Shown: piece after piece, positions 1-6,651 of the stretch | How the letters are laid out: each line of letters begins with the position of its first letter | Position numbering within the stretch: position 1 is the first letter of the stretch | NCBI GenBank assembly: GCA_013042895.1 | Contig: JABDPD010000075.1 | Location: forward strand, 1-8,174 | DNA length: 8,174 bases | Direction of reading: 5' to 3' | Source: Boseongicola sp. | GTDB lineage: Bacteria > Pseudomonadota > Alphaproteobacteria > Rhodobacterales > Rhodobacteraceae | The notes under the pieces: model-generated | The model's input: the letters and a program-made list of their open reading frames with translations, nothing else | Databases searched by the model: none | What the model was told of the DNA's origin: nothing | Translations under genes and position numbers: made by a program

Positions 1-24
1 GGCACTGGATGATTTATCACTCAT
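1..24 (-). CDS. Possible 5' end of a leftward gene running off the left edge
   Basis: Read leftward, an ATG at 24-22 opens a frame of eight codons (MSDKSSSA) before the window ends. A GAGA stretch lies about 7-11 bases upstream of the ATG and could serve as a weak ribosome-binding site. The AT-rich stretch at 25-50 on the same strand would suit a promoter/leader. Eight codons are far too few to identify a product, and the call rests only on a plausible start context. Confidence 0.3.
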
Positions 25-69
25 CGGTTTTTCTCAATAAATTATGGCCAATCCCGCCTTTCACGACAT

Positions 70-98
70 CTGCGCAGCTGCGCAGCTGCGAGCTGCTG
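70..98. repeat. Short GCAGCTGC-type tandem repeat with perfect palindromes
   Basis: Positions 73-90 read CGCAGCTGCGCAGCTGCG, a perfect 18-base palindrome. The overlapping 70-85 (CTGCGCAGCTGCGCAG) is a perfect 16-base palindrome. The unit GCAGCTGC is repeated, and a degenerate copy (GAGCTGCTG) follows to about 98. Neither strand has a T-run after it, so it is unlikely to be an intrinsic terminator. It lies between the two leftward starts at 24 and 458. A protein-binding site or a simple slippage repeat are both possible. Confidence 0.5.
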
Positions 99-191
99 AA
101 GCGCATTGACCAAAGTTTCAAATAACCACCCGTTTTGGTGTCACTTCATGATCGAAGTGTTCTGAAACTGTCCACTGATTCCGCCACGCCG

Positions 192-458
192 TCACGCAGC
201 GGCAAAGGATGCCAGTTCAATCGCGCGCGAAAGCGCCTGATCGGCACAGGGCAACGCGCGGTCCGAAGCACAAACCTGCCGCTGGCCGGGGCCCACCTGA
301 AACAGGCCCGAGTAATAGACTCCGCCCGCAACTTCGGTCGCGCAAGGCACCCAAGCCCCGCCCGGACCCTTCACAACTTGCCCGACGCGCACGTTCACAG
401 ACCCTGGCGGAGGGCTGGCAACGGCGGCAGTAGCATTGAGCAGACGGTCGAGAATCAC
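192..458 (-). CDS. Small hypothetical protein (88 aa)
   Basis: I do not recognise this protein. A GTG start at 458-456 is preceded by a good AAGGAA ribosome-binding site five bases upstream, and the frame ends with TGA at 194-192. The product begins MILDRLLNATAAVASPPPG, followed by a beta-rich, glycine-rich middle (VNVRVGQVV, GGVYYSGLFQVG) and a C-terminal stretch with two of its three cysteines (residues about 63 and 70). No clear signal peptide or membrane segment is visible. The start codon overlaps the TGA of an upstream leftward frame (455-637) as GTGA, an arrangement that would allow translational coupling if that frame were real. The good SD and compact protein-like composition support a real gene, but a remnant of a longer gene is possible. 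Confidence 0.45.
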   Translation of the reverse strand: MILDRLLNATAAVASPPPGSVNVRVGQVVKGPGGAWVPCATEVAGGVYYSGLFQVGPGQRQVCASDRALPCADQALSRAIELASFAAA

Positions 459-763
459 GGGCGTTCCTTTTCAACCGCCACTCTCTCCAAGCAATCTGAC
501 AAAAAAATGTCCAAAATCACCGCGCCGCCAGGAATTATTTGCAACCCAATGGCGAACCCGAAATCCGATTTGGGCAGGCCCAATCTTTCGCTCGCACCCG
601 ACGCCCCCGATCGCCCCAAGAAATCCTTATAAAACAAACCGCTACGGATTTCTCTAAAATACTACATTTCTGCCTTCTTTTCCTCGCTCTCTCTTGCGAC
701 AACTTACGACTAGTTGCTTTCGAATTGATTTAATTTCGCACCATCTTTCTCCTTGGAGGCCAA
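459..763. other. About 300-base gap between divergent genes, no confident gene
   Basis: This stretch separates the leftward 88-residue gene from the rightward regulator, so it should hold the promoters of both. It becomes AT-rich towards the right. An ATTGATTTAATTT stretch at 724-736 could include a -10 element for the regulator, but no -35 at good spacing was found. A leftward open frame at 637-455 (TTG start, 60 residues) has only a poor ribosome-binding site and no recognised product. The regulator's SD (GGAGG, 755-759) closes the region. Confidence 0.4.
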
Positions 764-1663
764 GTGTACCAAACCAAGAGTACCAGCGGCGTTACAGTAG
801 CCATGCTGCGCGCATTTGTTTGCATGGCGCGGAACTTGAATCTCTCCAAGACCTGCGAGGAGCTTGGGGCGACCCGGCAGACCGTGCGGCGTCACCTTAC
901 TGACCTTGAGACGATCAAGGGCGAACCGCTTTTTACGGTTATCGACCGACAGTACCACTTGACCCCCTTCGGTCAGGCATCGCTCGATGGAGCGAAATCT
1001 TTGCTCCTTCACCTCGACACGTGGTCCGGACAATCGTCGCTCACCAAGAACTTCTCCGAAGGCCTGGAATCCAGCCGATACGTGGACGCCGAAGGTCGCG
1101 AATTCTTCTCGCAGCAACACCCGGTTTCAAAAGTCGCTCTAGATGGGCTTCCAATCCTCAAGCGTGCCTTCGTGGCTTGGGGCAACGCCGAAACCCGCAT
1201 CGAGCATGAAGCAATGCAGATCATTCGCCCTTATTCCGTGCTATACCGGAAAGGCCCACTGGGCTGGGTTTTTGCTGATATTGGTACCGAGTCGGCTTAC
1301 GCCAAATGGTTCGGCTGGGCATGGTCGAAAAGCGCTATCGGCAAACTGATGTCTGAGGACAATGTCGGCGACGAGTTCAATGAGTTCATCGCAGGTGCTT
1401 ATGGGCGCATTTACGACGAAGGTGGCGTGCGAATTGACCACCTGTTCGCTTACCTACCCAAAGACGGCGGCGACCCTGTACCAGTGACATTCCAGCGAAT
1501 GCTGCTTGGCTGTGCCTTCCCGGACGGCACGCCGGGTCTCAGCGTGATTGCTGTTATCACCAATCAGGTTGAAATTGACGCCATGACTGAAGAGCACCAA
1601 ACCGAAATCCCACCTGATTTGATCATGGATTGCCCTCCGGGGATCGCTGCCGAAGTGGCCTAA
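764..1663 (+). CDS. LysR-type HTH regulator with non-canonical, possibly PAS-like C-terminal domain (299 aa)
   Basis: This is a DNA-binding transcriptional regulator. Residues about 12-72 are a typical LysR winged helix-turn-helix: LRAFVCMARNLNLSKTCEELG, then TRQTVRRHLTDLE as the recognition helix, then GEPLFTVIDRQYHLTPFGQ as the wing. Beyond about residue 95 the protein does not look like the periplasmic-binding-protein-like LysR effector domain. Residues about 153-275 instead show alternating hydrophobic strands and short helices (PYSVLYRKGPLGWVFADI; VPVTFQRMLLGCAFPDG; LSVIAVITNQ) that resemble a PAS-type sensor; that is an inference by eye. The start is GTG at 764, with GGAGG at 755-759; an ATG at 803 would clip the HTH edge. 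It lies upstream of the unknown gene at 1789 and the MFS gene at 2614 in the same direction, so it probably controls them. Its ligand is unknown. Confidence 0.82.
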   Translation: MYQTKSTSGVTVAMLRAFVCMARNLNLSKTCEELGATRQTVRRHLTDLETIKGEPLFTVIDRQYHLTPFGQASLDGAKSLLLHLDTWSGQSSLTKNFSEGLESSRYVDAEGREFFSQQHPVSKVALDGLPILKRAFVAWGNAETRIEHEAMQIIRPYSVLYRKGPLGWVFADIGTESAYAKWFGWAWSKSAIGKLMSEDNVGDEFNEFIAGAYGRIYDEGGVRIDHLFAYLPKDGGDPVPVTFQRMLLGCAFPDGTPGLSVIAVITNQVEIDAMTEEHQTEIPPDLIMDCPPGIAAEVA

Positions 1664-1756
1664 TGGACACAACCGACAAATGAACCGAACGTAAATCTCG
1701 GAAATTGCGGCAAAAAACGTACTCAATTGTGACTTTTTGATGGTAACGTCATCCCT

Positions 1757-1777
1757 AGCCTGGGGCAGGCTTTGTTT
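1757..1777 (+). terminator. Hairpin with T-rich tail just before the next gene's ribosome-binding site
   Basis: AGCCTG (1757-1762) pairs perfectly with CAGGCT (1766-1771) around a GGG loop, and TTGTTT follows. The shape is that of a weak intrinsic terminator. The SD of the gene starting at 1789 begins immediately after it, at 1778. A simple terminator would leave almost no room for a separate promoter, so partial termination or an attenuator-like role is conceivable. The stem is only 6 bp and the T-run is interrupted. Confidence 0.35.
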
Positions 1778-1788
1778 AGGGGTGGGTG

Positions 1789-2547
1789 ATGTCCGTACGA
1801 AATGTCGTCGACATGGTTATGAACGTGTCGGGAATCATAAAAGAGTTGGAAACAACCGGCATGAGGGTCGTCGTAGGCGACGATTTCTCGGAATACCGCG
1901 TTTATCGCAATTCTCAGACGAACCGTTCGGCCATGTATCCCATGTTCGACGTGGCCTGCTCGTATATCGACGACACCAACGGATTCTGGATCTGCGGCTT
2001 CAACGACGCTGATGAACTGGTTCACACTCAAGCCGTACGCCTGCTCGACCTAAACAACATCTCACTGGCCCAGCACCTGAACGTGCACCGCCACAAATAC
2101 ATCACTCCCTACACAACGCCTGATCTGGACCTGACCTTCTATCAAGGCCCGGAAGCCCTGCGCTCAATTACTGGCCGCGTCTGCTACCACGGCGAGTTCT
2201 GGCTCCCGGCCCGTGGCCTTGGCGGCCCACGCGCTCAAGGCGTCACCCCACTTTTGTCGCGCCTCCTGTTTGAAGTGATGCATAACAAGTGGGATCCAAA
2301 CTACACCTTTGCCTTCGTTCCAAAACAACTCGCCGAAAAAGGCGCTCACATGCGCTATGGCTACAGCCACTGTGAACCCGGCAAATGGATTGGACCGGAC
2401 CAGCAGGTGACTGAAGAAGACTATTTGGTCTGGATGAGTGCCAATGACATGATCAATGCGCTTTCTCAGCCACCACAGTCGCTAAATTCGAGCGGAAAGG
2501 TCTCGGCAATCCGCGAACAATTGACATCCGTCGCCGCAAAGGGTTGA
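1789..2547 (+). CDS. Uncharacterised protein with GNAT-like / autoinducer-synthase-like features (252 aa)
   Basis: I do not recognise this family with certainty. The start is ATG at 1789, with AGGGG at 1778-1782; a GTG directly before it at 1786 is less likely. The sequence is soluble, without a signal peptide or membrane segments. Residues about 52-90 (FDVACSYIDDTNGFWICGF, then HTQAVRLLDL) resemble the paired strands at the centre of GNAT-fold enzymes, including LuxI-type synthases. Further on come a strand, the stretch RGLGGPRAQG (about residues 143-152, loosely like the acyl-CoA pyrophosphate loop R/Q-x-x-G-x-G/A), an amphipathic helix (LLSRLLFEVMHNKW), a strand (YTFAFVP) and a terminal EKGAHMRYGYSH, in the order expected of a GNAT fold. 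The catalytic chemistry is unknown. It sits 125 bases after the regulator and 66 before the MFS gene, which suggests a shared pathway. The GNAT assignment is inference by eye. Confidence 0.75.
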   Translation: MSVRNVVDMVMNVSGIIKELETTGMRVVVGDDFSEYRVYRNSQTNRSAMYPMFDVACSYIDDTNGFWICGFNDADELVHTQAVRLLDLNNISLAQHLNVHRHKYITPYTTPDLDLTFYQGPEALRSITGRVCYHGEFWLPARGLGGPRAQGVTPLLSRLLFEVMHNKWDPNYTFAFVPKQLAEKGAHMRYGYSHCEPGKWIGPDQQVTEEDYLVWMSANDMINALSQPPQSLNSSGKVSAIREQLTSVAAKG

Positions 2548-2613
2548 CCTGTAGCTGTTATATTTCAGACGAGCACTTTCAATTAACCAACGTAGTCCAT
2601 AAGACCGCACCAA

Positions 2614-3786
2614 ATGTCAGAAACAAGCTACGTAGGCTCGATGTCGTCATCATCCCGCAGGGCAATAATTGGATCCATCGCGGTCAGCATCGCCTTCGTG
2701 ATGGAGTTGACGCTCGTTCCGTTGCTCTTGCCTGCCATTCAAGAACAGTTCAGCCTTTCCATCGGCCAGCTTGCGTGGGTCTTTAATTCGTACGGTATCG
2801 CGGTCGCCGCTGGCGTACTTCTGGGCGGCCTATTAGGCGACGTACTTCGGACCAAACGCGTTTTCAGCGCTGGTGTTTTGATGTTCGCCGCCGGCTCCGC
2901 TACGGTCGCAACCGCTGGAACTTTTGAGATGATCATCGCTGGTCGCGTCTTACAGGGCTTTGGAGGCGGCGTGTTTTCGCCCCTGATCCCGCTCCTGCTA
3001 ACCCGTTCCGCGCCAGATAGGCCCGGCAAAGTGCTGATCGTCTGGGGCAGTGTTGCAGGCTACGTGGCCGCGTTTGCACCATTCCTCTATGGCATCACGC
3101 TCGCCGTTCAGGGTTGGAACCTTGCCTTCTTGATCTTCGCGGTCGTGTCCCTTGGGGCGCTCGTCATCGTGAACGGCGCGAAGGCCGACGACGAGCCGAA
3201 AACACCACCCTTTTCAAAAGACACTTATTCGAAACTGCTGCAAACCCCAGGCCTCTGGGTCATGTATGTATATATATTCTGCACCTATGGCTCGATCACT
3301 TTCTTCCTCTTCAGTGTCCCGCTTTGGCTTTCAGGCAACGACTATCAGGTGTCCAACATTGGCCTCACACTCTCAGTCATGTGGCTCAGCTTCTCGGTCA
3401 TAAGCACATTGATGCGTAACTGGGTCGACCGACCGCGCGTGCGCAAGATCCTGGTGACAGCACCGGTTCTGATTGCAGCGGGTTTTCTTTCAGCGTTTTT
3501 GTCCACCACGCTGACGGCTTTGTTGATTGCTGCATTCCTGATCGGCGCAGGCCTCGCCTGCAGCAATGCTCCCTCCACGCAGATTATCCTGAGGTTCGCC
3601 CCGAAAGGCACCGGTGCTTTGTCCGCCAGCCTCGACATAACCTTCGCCCGCTTGGGCGGCGTGGCGGCTGTTGCGATGCTGGCGCAAGCTGCGTTCAGCT
3701 ACACTTTCGTCGCCATATTGATCATGTCGATTGTTGCCCTTGGCTGCGCCATCTCTACATCACGACGATTGCGATCCGCGACCTAG
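2614..3786 (+). CDS. MFS transporter, probable drug/metabolite efflux (390 aa)
   Basis: This is an inner-membrane major facilitator superfamily protein, about the usual length for a 12-helix member. After a short hydrophilic N-terminus, helix 1 covers about residues 17-39 and carries a Glu (E31). The cytoplasmic loop between helices 2 and 3 carries an MFS motif [13 protein letters not shown] (71-82). Helix 4 begins near [19 protein letters not shown], typical of DHA-type exporters. A hydrophilic linker ([17 protein letters not shown], about residues 191-207) separates the two six-helix halves. The substrate cannot be read from the sequence; proton-driven export is the family's usual role. The ATG at 2614 lacks a strong SD; an in-frame ATG at 2641 is an alternative. 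It is the last of three co-directed genes, and its TAG stop overlaps the fabA stop on the other strand. Confidence 0.88.
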   Translation: MSETSYVGSMSSSSRRAIIGSIAVSIAFVMELTLVPLLLPAIQEQFSLSIGQLAWVFNSYGIAVAAGVLLGGLLGDVLRTKRVFSAGVLMFAAGSATVATAGTFEMIIAGRVLQGFGGGVFSPLIPLLLTRSAPDRPGKVLIVWGSVAGYVAAFAPFLYGITLAVQGWNLAFLIFAVVSLGALVIVNGAKADDEPKTPPFSKDTYSKLLQTPGLWVMYVYIFCTYGSITFFLFSVPLWLSGNDYQVSNIGLTLSVMWLSFSVISTLMRNWVDRPRVRKILVTAPVLIAAGFLSAFLSTTLTALLIAAFLIGAGLACSNAPSTQIILRFAPKGTGALSASLDITFARLGGVAAVAMLAQAAFSYTFVAILIMSIVALGCAISTSRRLRSAT

Positions 3787-4292
3787 CTCTCGGAGAGAGC
3801 GACCTTCATATCTTTCACAAGATAGATAGTCTCGCCATCAGCCTCGACACGCCCGTCTGCGACACCCATCGTCAAACGGCGCGTCTGGATAGCCTTGGTG
3901 AAATCCACATAATAAGTCAGCATCTTGCGATCTGGCCGCACCATGCCCGTCAGCTTTACTTCGCCAACGCCCAGCGCATAGCCACGCCCTTGCCAGCCGC
4001 GCCAGCCAAGGTTGAAGCCCGTCAGCTGCCAAAGGCCATCAAGCCCAAGGCACCCCGGCATGATCGGATTGCCCGGGAAGTGACAGTCAAAGAACCAAAG
4101 GTCCGGCTTGATATCAAACTCGGCCACCACATGCCCCTTGCCATGCTCACCGCCGTCTTCGCTGATGTCCGTAATCCGGTCCATCATCAGCATCGGAGGC
4201 TCTGGCAACTGCGCGTTTCCGGGCCCGAACAACTCGCCCCGTGCGCATTTCAGAAGCCCTTCGCGGTCGAATGATGTTGGATAATCAGCCAT
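3783..4292 (-). CDS. fabA: FabA, 3-hydroxyacyl-[ACP] dehydratase/isomerase (169 aa)
   Basis: This cytoplasmic enzyme of type II fatty-acid synthesis dehydrates 3-hydroxydecanoyl-ACP and isomerises trans-2- to cis-3-decenoyl-ACP, opening the unsaturated branch. It is a single hotdog-fold domain of normal family length. The active-site block is clear: [17 protein letters not shown], with catalytic His71 and Asp85 (E. coli His70/Asp84 without the initiator Met), and MLMMDRI (34-40) before it. The start chosen is ATG at 4292-4290 (MADYPTS), matching the family; the open frame continues to 4433 but would run across the promoter region. A GGGGA lies about 10-14 bases upstream. A weak promoter candidate on this strand is TTGCGC (4374-4369), 18 bases, TATGGG (4350-4345). 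In many Rhodobacterales fabB follows directly; here the next gene is the convergent MFS gene. Confidence 0.95.
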   Translation of the reverse strand: MADYPTSFDREGLLKCARGELFGPGNAQLPEPPMLMMDRITDISEDGGEHGKGHVVAEFDIKPDLWFFDCHFPGNPIMPGCLGLDGLWQLTGFNLGWRGWQGRGYALGVGEVKLTGMVRPDRKMLTYYVDFTKAIQTRRLTMGVADGRVEADGETIYLVKDMKVALSES

Positions 4293-4419
4293 GTCTGCCC
4301 GTCCCCGTTCGTTATCTTTATTGCAGTTTGTTACGCCTTCTTCGCCCATACCAAAGCCTTGGAATGTGGCGCAAGTGCCGTGATGCATGTGACAATCAGG
4401 TAAATCGACGGTTTTCAGA

Positions 4420-4449
4420 TTGAAACCATGCACCCAAACACCCTATATT
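4420..4449 (+). promoter_or_regulatory. Sigma-70-like promoter of irr
   Basis: TTGAAA (4420-4425) and TATATT (4444-4449) are separated by 18 bases, close to the consensus. Transcription would start near 4456, giving a leader of about 20 bases that contains a GGTGG ribosome-binding site (4461-4465). This placement rules out the in-frame ATG at 4428 as the irr start, because that codon lies inside the promoter spacer. No functional data are available; the call is from motif match and position. Confidence 0.6.
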
Positions 4450-4465
4450 CTTTGAAACAAGGTGG

Positions 4466-4472
4466 TTTAGAA
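4466..4472 (+). promoter_or_regulatory. TTTAGAA, possible half-site of an Irr (ICE-like) box
   Basis: The heptamer TTTAGAA lies just before the irr start codon and downstream of the predicted transcription start. It matches one arm of the inverted repeat described for Irr-binding iron-control elements. The second arm (TTCTAAA-like) is not present at the expected distance, so this may be chance or a degenerate autoregulatory site. Confidence 0.2.
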
Positions 4473-4475
4473 CCG

Positions 4476-4892
4476 ATGGATACCGAAACACAGACCCGCG
4501 TGACCGATTGGCTTGCCAAAGCCGATTTGCGCCCGACTCGTCAGCGCCTTGCGTTGGCGTCTCTTCTCGTCGGTGATGGGCAGGACCGTCACGTCACCGC
4601 AGAAAGCCTCCACGCGGCCTCGCAATCCAGCGACGATGCCGTGTCACTGGCGACAGTCTACAACACGCTGCGTGCCTTTTGCGATGCGGGCCTTGTGCAG
4701 GAAGTCACTGTCGACGGCTCCAAAAGCTATTTCGACACCCGTGTCGACGATCACCCGCATTTCTACTGGGAAGACGACGCACGTCTCACCGACGCTCCTG
4801 CGGATCAACTTGAAATCCTGAGCCTGCCTGATGCACCAGAAGGCACCGAGATATCCACAGTCGACGTCGTGATCCGCCTGCGCAAACGCTGA
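4476..4892 (+). CDS. irr: Irr, Fur-family iron/heme-responsive transcriptional regulator (138 aa)
   Basis: Irr is the alphaproteobacterial Fur relative that controls iron uptake and heme synthesis according to heme status. An N-terminal winged HTH covers about residues 8-80: LRPTRQRLALASLL (18-31), then HVTAESLHAAS, then the recognition segment VSLATVYNTLRAFCDAGLV (56-74), the Fur-family signature. The dimerisation/metal part follows, with DDHPHFYWED (91-100) holding the two histidines in the position of the Fur HHDH region. The C-terminus has no CxxC zinc motif, as expected for Irr and unlike Fur or Zur, and there is no N-terminal GCPWHD heme motif of the Bradyrhizobium type. The start at 4476 is chosen because a promoter lies at 4420-4449 and GGTGG at 4461-4465. 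The divergent fabA neighbour is the common Rhodobacterales arrangement and supports the name. Confidence 0.88.
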   Translation: MDTETQTRVTDWLAKADLRPTRQRLALASLLVGDGQDRHVTAESLHAASQSSDDAVSLATVYNTLRAFCDAGLVQEVTVDGSKSYFDTRVDDHPHFYWEDDARLTDAPADQLEILSLPDAPEGTEISTVDVVIRLRKR

Positions 4893-4909
4893 AAAACACA
4901 CCCCTAAAA

Positions 4910-5767
4910 ACCAAGGGCGCTGCAAGCGAATTGGGAATCACTCCGGCCGCCGTCGGTTAGCGCATTCGCTCGCTCGAAGACTTTCTTGGCACTGACCTTC
5001 TGATGCGCGGTCGCTCTGGCCTTCAGCCGACTAAAGTCCTCGACGCAGCCATTGCAGATCTCAAGATCGCTTTCGAAGCTCTGGACCGCGCCACCAGTAC
5101 GCTCGATTTCCAGCGCGTCAGCGAATTCCACATCGTCGCAGACCCAGACTGGGCCGAGCTTTGGCTCATGCCTCGTCTTCCCGAATTCAAGAACGCCCAC
5201 CCAAATCTGCTTTTCTGCATAAACGGTGCGGGCGACGTCCCCGTACGGCTCGGCTCGCCCGACATTCGCATCGCCACCGACAACTTCGACGGCGAGCCCC
5301 TCTACCAAGACGTCCTCGTTCCCGTCACCGGCCCCGACAACACCCGCCGCATTGCAGGCTTTGATCCGGTCTTTCAAATGGAGGGCCTGCCCCTCCTGCA
5401 TCTGCGCGACCAGCTCGAATCCGAAGGATACCCCGGTTGGGTCAACTGGTTTCAAACCTTTGGTCACCGCGAAAGCGGCCCCGACCGAGGCATCAACTAT
5501 CCGAACGCGCGACTTGCCCTCGATGCCGTCCGCCAAAACGTCGGCTTTCTGGTTTGCAACCTCTCACTTGTTCTGAGTGACCTCGAAAAGGGCAGCATCG
5601 TCCACGCCTTCCCTCTTACCCAACACCTGAAGACCGAGCGACCTTACCGCATGACAACTCGCTCGGACGTCAAAAACCGCGCAACCGTCCTGCGCTTTGT
5701 CGAATGGCTCCAATCGAAATGCCGCGAGACCCAAGCCGACCTCGACGCCGCCAAAAACCGCCAGTAA
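4910..5767 (+). pseudogene. LysR-family regulator, broken: 5' end missing and amber codon in the HTH
   Basis: Read in frame from 4910, the sequence gives TKGAASELGITPAAVG, a TAG stop at 4958-4960, then RIRSLEDFLGTDLLMRGRSG. This is a LysR helix-turn-helix of the GcvA-like type (compare AAxELGVTPAAVSxQIRxLE), with the stop where Gln is usual in the recognition helix, consistent with CAG to TAG. The first 20-30 residues of a LysR protein are absent: homology begins 17 bases after the irr stop, and no HTH start is seen in other frames. Downstream the effector-binding domain is intact over about 250 codons (HIVADPDWAELWLMPRLPEF; PDIRIATDNF; VRQNVGFLVCN) to TAA at 5765-5767, without frameshift. 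An ATG at 5003 could start an HTH-less remnant but has no ribosome-binding site. The open remainder suggests recent inactivation. Confidence 0.8.
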
Positions 5768-5800
5768 TCTCGAAGCGTCCACCCCAAAAAAACAGTACGC

Positions 5801-6442
5801 CTAGTGCACCCGCATCACCCAAATCTCGCAGAAAAAATCAGGCTCCGTCGTCGGTAGCATCTGAAACGCGGGCCCCTTGCTATCTACCGACATCTTCCCC
5901 GCAGCTTCGAGATCGGCCAGAATACCAGCATAGCCGCACCGCTCCCATCCATCCGGAACCACCCCAAAGATCACCAATCCGCCGGGGCGCACAATGCGCG
6001 CGAACTCCCGCAAACTTACACAAGGCATTTGCGTGGTCGTCCCGCAAGTGATCACGCAATCAATCGTGTCATCCGCAAACTCGGTTGGGCCACTCAGATC
6101 GCATTGATGCAGCGCCTCATAAACACCTTTTTCACGCGCGACATCCAGCATTCCGCGCGAGTAATCCACCGCAATCAACCGCGCGAATCCCGCCGCCTTC
6201 AGCGTCTCGCCAACCAACCCGGTTCCCGCCCCCGCATCAACGATCAGCGCAGCCCTATCCAACACCTGCTCGGCGACCTTCACCGCCTCCTTTGGCACCA
6301 GATAGTCTTCATATGAGCCGACGTCGCCATCATAAGCCTGCGCCCAAAGATCGTATCGCCGCCGCATCTCTTCGTTGGATTCCGCGCGGATCACCCAGTC
6401 TACCCGCCCCTCTTTTGTGTCTGGCAGTTCATTCTTCGACAT
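5801..6442 (-). CDS. Class I SAM-dependent methyltransferase (213 aa)
   Basis: This is a soluble methyltransferase with a Rossmann-like fold that transfers a methyl group from S-adenosylmethionine. Motif I is VDAGAGTGLVG (68-78), the acidic ribose-binding residue is in AVDYSRGML (Asp93), the motif II region is DDTIDCVITCGT (124-135) and the late motif is RIVRPGGLVIFGV (149-161). The N-terminal MRRRYDLWAQAYDGDVGSY (26-44) is the entry typical of UbiE/WBSCR27-like members acting on small molecules. The substrate cannot be read from the sequence. The start is ATG at 6442-6440, with AAGGGA six to seven bases upstream. The gene is convergent with the broken LysR gene (33-base gap, A-rich, no clear terminator) and divergent from the permease at 6652, with which no functional link is evident. 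Confidence 0.9.
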   Translation of the reverse strand: MSKNELPDTKEGRVDWVIRAESNEEMRRRYDLWAQAYDGDVGSYEDYLVPKEAVKVAEQVLDRAALIVDAGAGTGLVGETLKAAGFARLIAVDYSRGMLDVAREKGVYEALHQCDLSGPTEFADDTIDCVITCGTTTQMPCVSLREFARIVRPGGLVIFGVVPDGWERCGYAGILADLEAAGKMSVDSKGPAFQMLPTTEPDFFCEIWVMRVH

Positions 6443-6474
6443 GGCTTTCCCTTACTGCGGAATGTCTCACAAGA

Positions 6475-6612
6475 TTAGGTCCGTTGGCCCCAACCAGCAA
6501 GCGCCGGCACCCCAGACCAGAACACCCTCAGTCCGAGTTGCCCACGCAGATAGACAGACACCCCTAAATAAGTGCAAGCTCCTAAAACAAACGCCACCGC
6601 GAGGACCGCCAA
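6475..6612 (-). CDS. Possible small membrane or lipoprotein-like peptide (45 aa)
   Basis: The leftward frame from a TTG at 6612-6610 to TAA at 6477-6475 encodes 45 residues. The N-terminal half is strongly hydrophobic (AVLAVAFVLGACTYLGVSVYL), and the tail ends GVPALAGWGQRT. LGAC could pass as a lipobox, or the whole stretch as one membrane helix. It would sit 32 bases upstream of the methyltransferase in the same direction. Against it: a TTG start, only a poor GGGG upstream, and an overlap with the leader and promoter region of the rightward permease (the gap 6443-6651 otherwise shows no gene). It may be a chance hydrophobic frame. Confidence 0.22.
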   Translation of the reverse strand: MAVLAVAFVLGACTYLGVSVYLRGQLGLRVFWSGVPALAGWGQRT

Positions 6613-6651
6613 AAAGACGGCCCCGCGAAAAAGAGCGAGGGAGGGACAGCC

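Noticed and set aside
142..159. CACTTC-ATGATC-GAAGTG hairpin as terminator of the 88-residue gene
   Set aside because: The stem is only 6 bp, and no T-run follows on either strand.
4293..4433. Longer FabA start at 4433
   Set aside because: The extra 47 residues would read through the irr/fabA divergent promoter region; family length and the MADYPTS start favour 4292.
4428..4475. Longer Irr start at 4428
   Set aside because: The codon lies between the -35 and -10 of a good promoter and has no ribosome-binding site.
4904..5536. Long leftward open frame across the broken LysR gene
   Set aside because: It is the antisense of a recognisable LysR effector domain; its composition is that of a shadow frame.
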